A stretch of 9,021 nt of DNA from Bacteroidales bacterium (lineage in GTDB: Bacteria > Bacteroidota > Bacteroidia > Bacteroidales > UBA932). The notes below the pieces were generated by a model. It was not told the origin of the DNA. It saw nothing but the letters and a program-made list of their open reading frames with translations, and ran no database searches. Shown piece after piece: positions 7,406 through 9,021 of the stretch. Numbering within the stretch: position 1 is the stretch's first letter; every line of letters begins with the position of its first letter. The stretch spans positions 1 through 9,021 of the forward strand of contig JAFZIX010000192.1 of NCBI GenBank assembly GCA_017554135.1, in the 5' to 3' direction. Made by a program: the position numbers and the translations under genes.

Positions 7406-8483
7406 AGTAGTGACTGTTTTCCTCATTGTGGAGGTAGTTGACCTCTGTCTTCTGCACCTGCCCGGCCAGCAATCCGCAGGCGGCCATGATATCCTCTCCA
7501 CGCGAGGCCCTGATGGTGCAGGTGATACCGTTGGAATTCAGGCGGTCCCGGAACGCCTCCATCACGTTCTGGGCGGACGGAGCATACGGGAAATCGGGGA
7601 TCTTATGGAAGCGGATGAGGTTCACCCGGCACTCCAGACCCTTCAGCAGGCGGATTAGAGCGTCTGCATGGCGCTTGCTGTCGTTCCAGCCGGAGAACAT
7701 CGTATATTCGAAGGATACCCTCCGCTGCCCGCTCCAGTCGTACTGGCGAATGAGCGCTATCACGTCCTTTATGGGCCAGGCCTTCTCGGACGGCATGAAC
7801 TCTACCCGCTCGGCACCGAAGGGATTGTGGAGGCTGACCGCGAGATGGCACTTCTGCTCATCCAGGAACTTTTTCAGCACGGGGATGACACCGATGGTGG
7901 AGACGGTGATGCGCTTGGGGCTCCAGGCGAATCCCCAGTCCGCCGTCAGCACCTCGATCGCGCGCGCCACCTGATCATAATTGTTGAAGGGTTCGCCCAT
8001 CCCCATGAAAACCGCGTTCGAAAGTTTTTCCGGTTCGTCGATGGAGATGAACTGATTGAGAATGTCGGAGGCAAGCAACTGCCCGTGGAATCCGCCACGG
8101 CCGGTCATGCAGAACTTGCAGTTCATGGCGCATCCCGCCTGGGAAGAAACGCAGAGCGTGCGCCTGTCCCCGTCCGGAATCATGACGGACTCGATGGCGG
8201 AGGTTTCTATGAGGCTGCCGCCGAGGGGCGCCTCGTTCAGGAAAAGATACTTCTCGGTGCCGTCGGTGCTCACCGCCTTCCCTATGGGAGCGGATGCGCC
8301 ATGGGCATAAAGGTGCTTGATCATCTCCCTTCCATTCTTGGAAATATTGGTCATTTCGTCGATGGTGCGGACCCTCGAAACATAGAGCCAATGGGCCAGT
8401 TGTCTGGCCACAAAAGGCTTGAAGCCGCAGTTCATCGCGACCAATTCCAATTCTTCCGGAGTTTTGCCAAGTAACTTTTCCAT
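7398..8483 (-). CDS. rlmN: 23S rRNA (adenine-2503-C2)-methyltransferase / tRNA m2A37 methyltransferase
   Basis: A radical SAM enzyme that methylates C2 of A2503 in 23S rRNA and, in studied bacteria, A37 of some tRNAs, affecting translation fidelity. The product is 361 aa, normal for the family. The 4Fe-4S motif CxxxCxxC is Cys118, Cys122 and Cys125 in QAGCAMNCKFC. The two extra catalytic cysteines are present: Cys111 in TLCVSSQAG (E. coli Cys118) and Cys336 in DIMAACGLLAG (E. coli Cys355, the methyl-carrying residue). Glu98 in IESVMIP and GMGEP at 161-165 are also conserved. The absence of changes around Cys336 and the RlmN-type C-terminus argue for RlmN rather than the resistance enzyme Cfr. 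It is the first gene of the leftward unit; its stop lies inside the patatin start region. A TAnnTTTG box sits only 7 bases upstream of the ATG, implying a nearly leaderless mRNA. Confidence 0.95.
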   Translation of the reverse strand: MEKLLGKTPEELELVAMNCGFKPFVARQLAHWLYVSRVRTIDEMTNISKNGREMIKHLYAHGASAPIGKAVSTDGTEKYLFLNEAPLGGSLIETSAIESVMIPDGDRRTLCVSSQAGCAMNCKFCMTGRGGFHGQLLASDILNQFISIDEPEKLSNAVFMGMGEPFNNYDQVARAIEVLTADWGFAWSPKRITVSTIGVIPVLKKFLDEQKCHLAVSLHNPFGAERVEFMPSEKAWPIKDVIALIRQYDWSGQRRVSFEYTMFSGWNDSKRHADALIRLLKGLECRVNLIRFHKIPDFPYAPSAQNVMEAFRDRLNSNGITCTIRASRGEDIMAACGLLAGQVQKTEVNYLHNEENSHYYD

Positions 8484-8490
8484 ACTAGGG

Positions 8491-8498
8491 CAAAGTTA
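8491..8498 (-). promoter_or_regulatory. Candidate -7 box (TAACTTTG) of the rlmN-patatin-recX unit
   Basis: Read on the minus strand, TAACTTTG matches the Bacteroidota sigma-ABfr consensus TAnnTTTG exactly. If the box is centred near -7, transcription would start around 8487-8484, leaving about 0-4 nt before the rlmN ATG at 8483. I find no TTTG at the expected -33 position, so support rests on the -7 box and its place in the only spacer upstream of rlmN. Confidence 0.5.
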
Positions 8499-8511
8499 AG
8501 CATTTTTTACC

Positions 8512-8519
8512 TATATTTG
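8512..8519 (+). promoter_or_regulatory. Candidate -7 box (TATATTTG) of recA
   Basis: TATATTTG matches the Bacteroidota -7 consensus TAnnTTTG exactly and lies 40 bases upstream of the recA ATG. It predicts a start near 8523 and a leader of about 37 nt. No clear TTTG is seen at -33; that stretch (about 8488-8495) coincides with the oppositely facing rlmN -7 box. No E. coli-type LexA box (CTG-N10-CAG) is present in the spacer. Confidence 0.55.
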
Positions 8520-8524
8520 CCTTC

Positions 8525-8536
8525 GGGCATAAGCCC
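8525..8536 (+). other. Small hairpin in the predicted recA leader
   Basis: GGGC-ATAA-GCCC could form a 4-bp GC stem with a 4-nt loop at the very 5' end of the predicted recA mRNA. It is followed by an AT-only stretch (8538-8553) and an ATG with no Shine-Dalgarno sequence, which is common in Bacteroidota. The stem is short and could occur by chance; an mRNA-stability role is only a possibility. Confidence 0.3.
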
Positions 8537-8559
8537 CTTAATTATTAAATTATTTCATT

Positions 8560-9021
8560 ATGGCTAAAGAAGCAGAAGTAAAGGCCACAGAGATCAATGC
8601 CGCCAAACTGAAGGCATTGCAGGCCACGATCGACAAGATTGAGAAAGATTATGGGAAAGGCACGATCATGAAGTTGGGAGACCAGCCAGAATGGAGTGAC
8701 GCCCAGGTTATCCCCAGCGGCAGCGTCGCCCTCGACCATGCCCTTGGAATCGGCGGTTACCCGCGCGGAAGGATCATCAAGATTTATGGACCGGAATCCA
8801 GCGGCAAGACCACGCTGGCCATCCATGCAATCGCGCAGGCCCAGAAACTGGGCGGCATCGCCGCTATGATCGATGCGGAACACGCATTCGACCGCACTTA
8901 CGCAAAGGCTCTCGGAGTCAACCTCGAGACTTTGCTCATCTCGCAGCCCGACAACGGCGAACAAGCCCTTGAAATTGCCGACAACCTGATCCGTTCGGGA
9001 GCAGTGGACATCGTAGTCATC
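8560..9021 (+). CDS. recA: Recombinase RecA, 3'-truncated by window edge
   Basis: RecA forms ATP-dependent filaments on single-stranded DNA, drives homologous strand exchange and activates the SOS response where one exists. The first 154 codons are present; the frame is still open at the last base. After a lysine-rich N-terminal helix (about 1-30), DYGKGTIMKLG leads into the core ATPase. Walker A is GPESSGKTT at 77-85 (Lys83), followed by IDAEHAF with catalytic Glu107 (E. coli Glu96) and AFDRTYAKALGV with Tyr114 (E. coli Tyr103, which stacks on ATP). The numbering offset to E. coli is a constant +11, so the N-terminal extension is modest and there are no indels in this part. Walker B begins at the edge (VDIVVI). 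Loops L1 and L2 lie beyond the window. It diverges from rlmN across a 76-bp spacer. Confidence 0.97.
   Translation, partial: MAKEAEVKATEINAAKLKALQATIDKIEKDYGKGTIMKLGDQPEWSDAQVIPSGSVALDHALGIGGYPRGRIIKIYGPESSGKTTLAIHAIAQAQKLGGIAAMIDAEHAFDRTYAKALGVNLETLLISQPDNGEQALEIADNLIRSGAVDIVVI

Noticed and set aside
7406..7501. Upstream extension of the patatin frame inside rlmN
   Set aside because: It precedes the signal peptide with a Pro/Arg/Trp-rich segment and overlaps the conserved C-terminus of RlmN. The start at 7405 (or possibly 7426) gives a proper signal peptide.
7474..7510. Possible Cfr-type resistance methyltransferase instead of RlmN
   Set aside because: Sequence around both catalytic cysteines and the overall match are RlmN-like, and the gene sits in a housekeeping context with no sign of mobility.
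8484..8559. SOS (LexA) operator upstream of recA
   Set aside because: No CTG-N10-CAG or GAAC-N4-GTTC-type site is visible in the spacer, and many Bacteroidota lack a canonical LexA regulon.
1..9021. CRISPR arrays, tRNA/rRNA, insertion sequences, tandem repeats or phage genes
   Set aside because: None seen on either strand; nearly all bases belong to conserved housekeeping genes.

Overview
The window looks like a chromosomal segment of a fairly GC-rich member of the Bacteroidota, most likely order Bacteroidales. Three things point there: a DAHP synthase with a C-terminal (not N-terminal) chorismate mutase domain, the gene order pheA - aminotransferase - tyrA - DAHPS/CM, and TAnnTTTG-type -7 promoter boxes with no clear Shine-Dalgarno sequences. 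The genus cannot be fixed from the sequence alone. The DNA is almost entirely coding. Only about 107 bases lie outside genes: 27 bp in a convergent gap, 4 bp between patatin and recX, and 76 bp in a divergent promoter region.

Region 1 (2-4467, + strand) is a run of five genes whose every junction overlaps by 1-4 bases. It starts with the 3' part of rfbC (dTDP-rhamnose synthesis; its start lies before the window). Then come prephenate dehydratase (pheA), a class I aminotransferase, prephenate dehydrogenase (tyrA) and a DAHP synthase-chorismate mutase fusion. The last four cover the entry step of the shikimate pathway, the chorismate-to-prephenate step, both prephenate branches, and the final transamination to Phe and Tyr. 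PheA and TyrA carry no mutase domain of their own, so the mutase at the end of the operon can feed both.

Region 2 (4495-8483, - strand) converges on region 1. Read from its promoter it holds rlmN (23S rRNA A2503 / tRNA methyltransferase), a large exported patatin-like phospholipase with a POTRA-like segment and a C-terminal outer-membrane barrel, and recX (RecA modulator). rlmN and the patatin gene overlap by 8 bases; patatin and recX are 4 bases apart, so this looks like one transcript.

Region 3 (8560-9021, + strand) is the first 154 codons of recA, cut by the window end. recA and the rlmN-patatin-recX unit diverge from a 76-bp spacer with two oppositely facing TAnnTTTG boxes only 13 bp apart. 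recA and its modulator recX therefore sit on opposite arms of one compact promoter region.

I do not see an undescribed defence or mobile system here: there are no repeats, CRISPR, tRNA, insertion sequence or phage genes. The points most worth checking are the overlapping recA/rlmN promoters, the recX placement, rfbC coupled to aromatic amino acid synthesis, and substitutions at well-known active or regulatory positions in the aminotransferase, the mutase domain and PheA.
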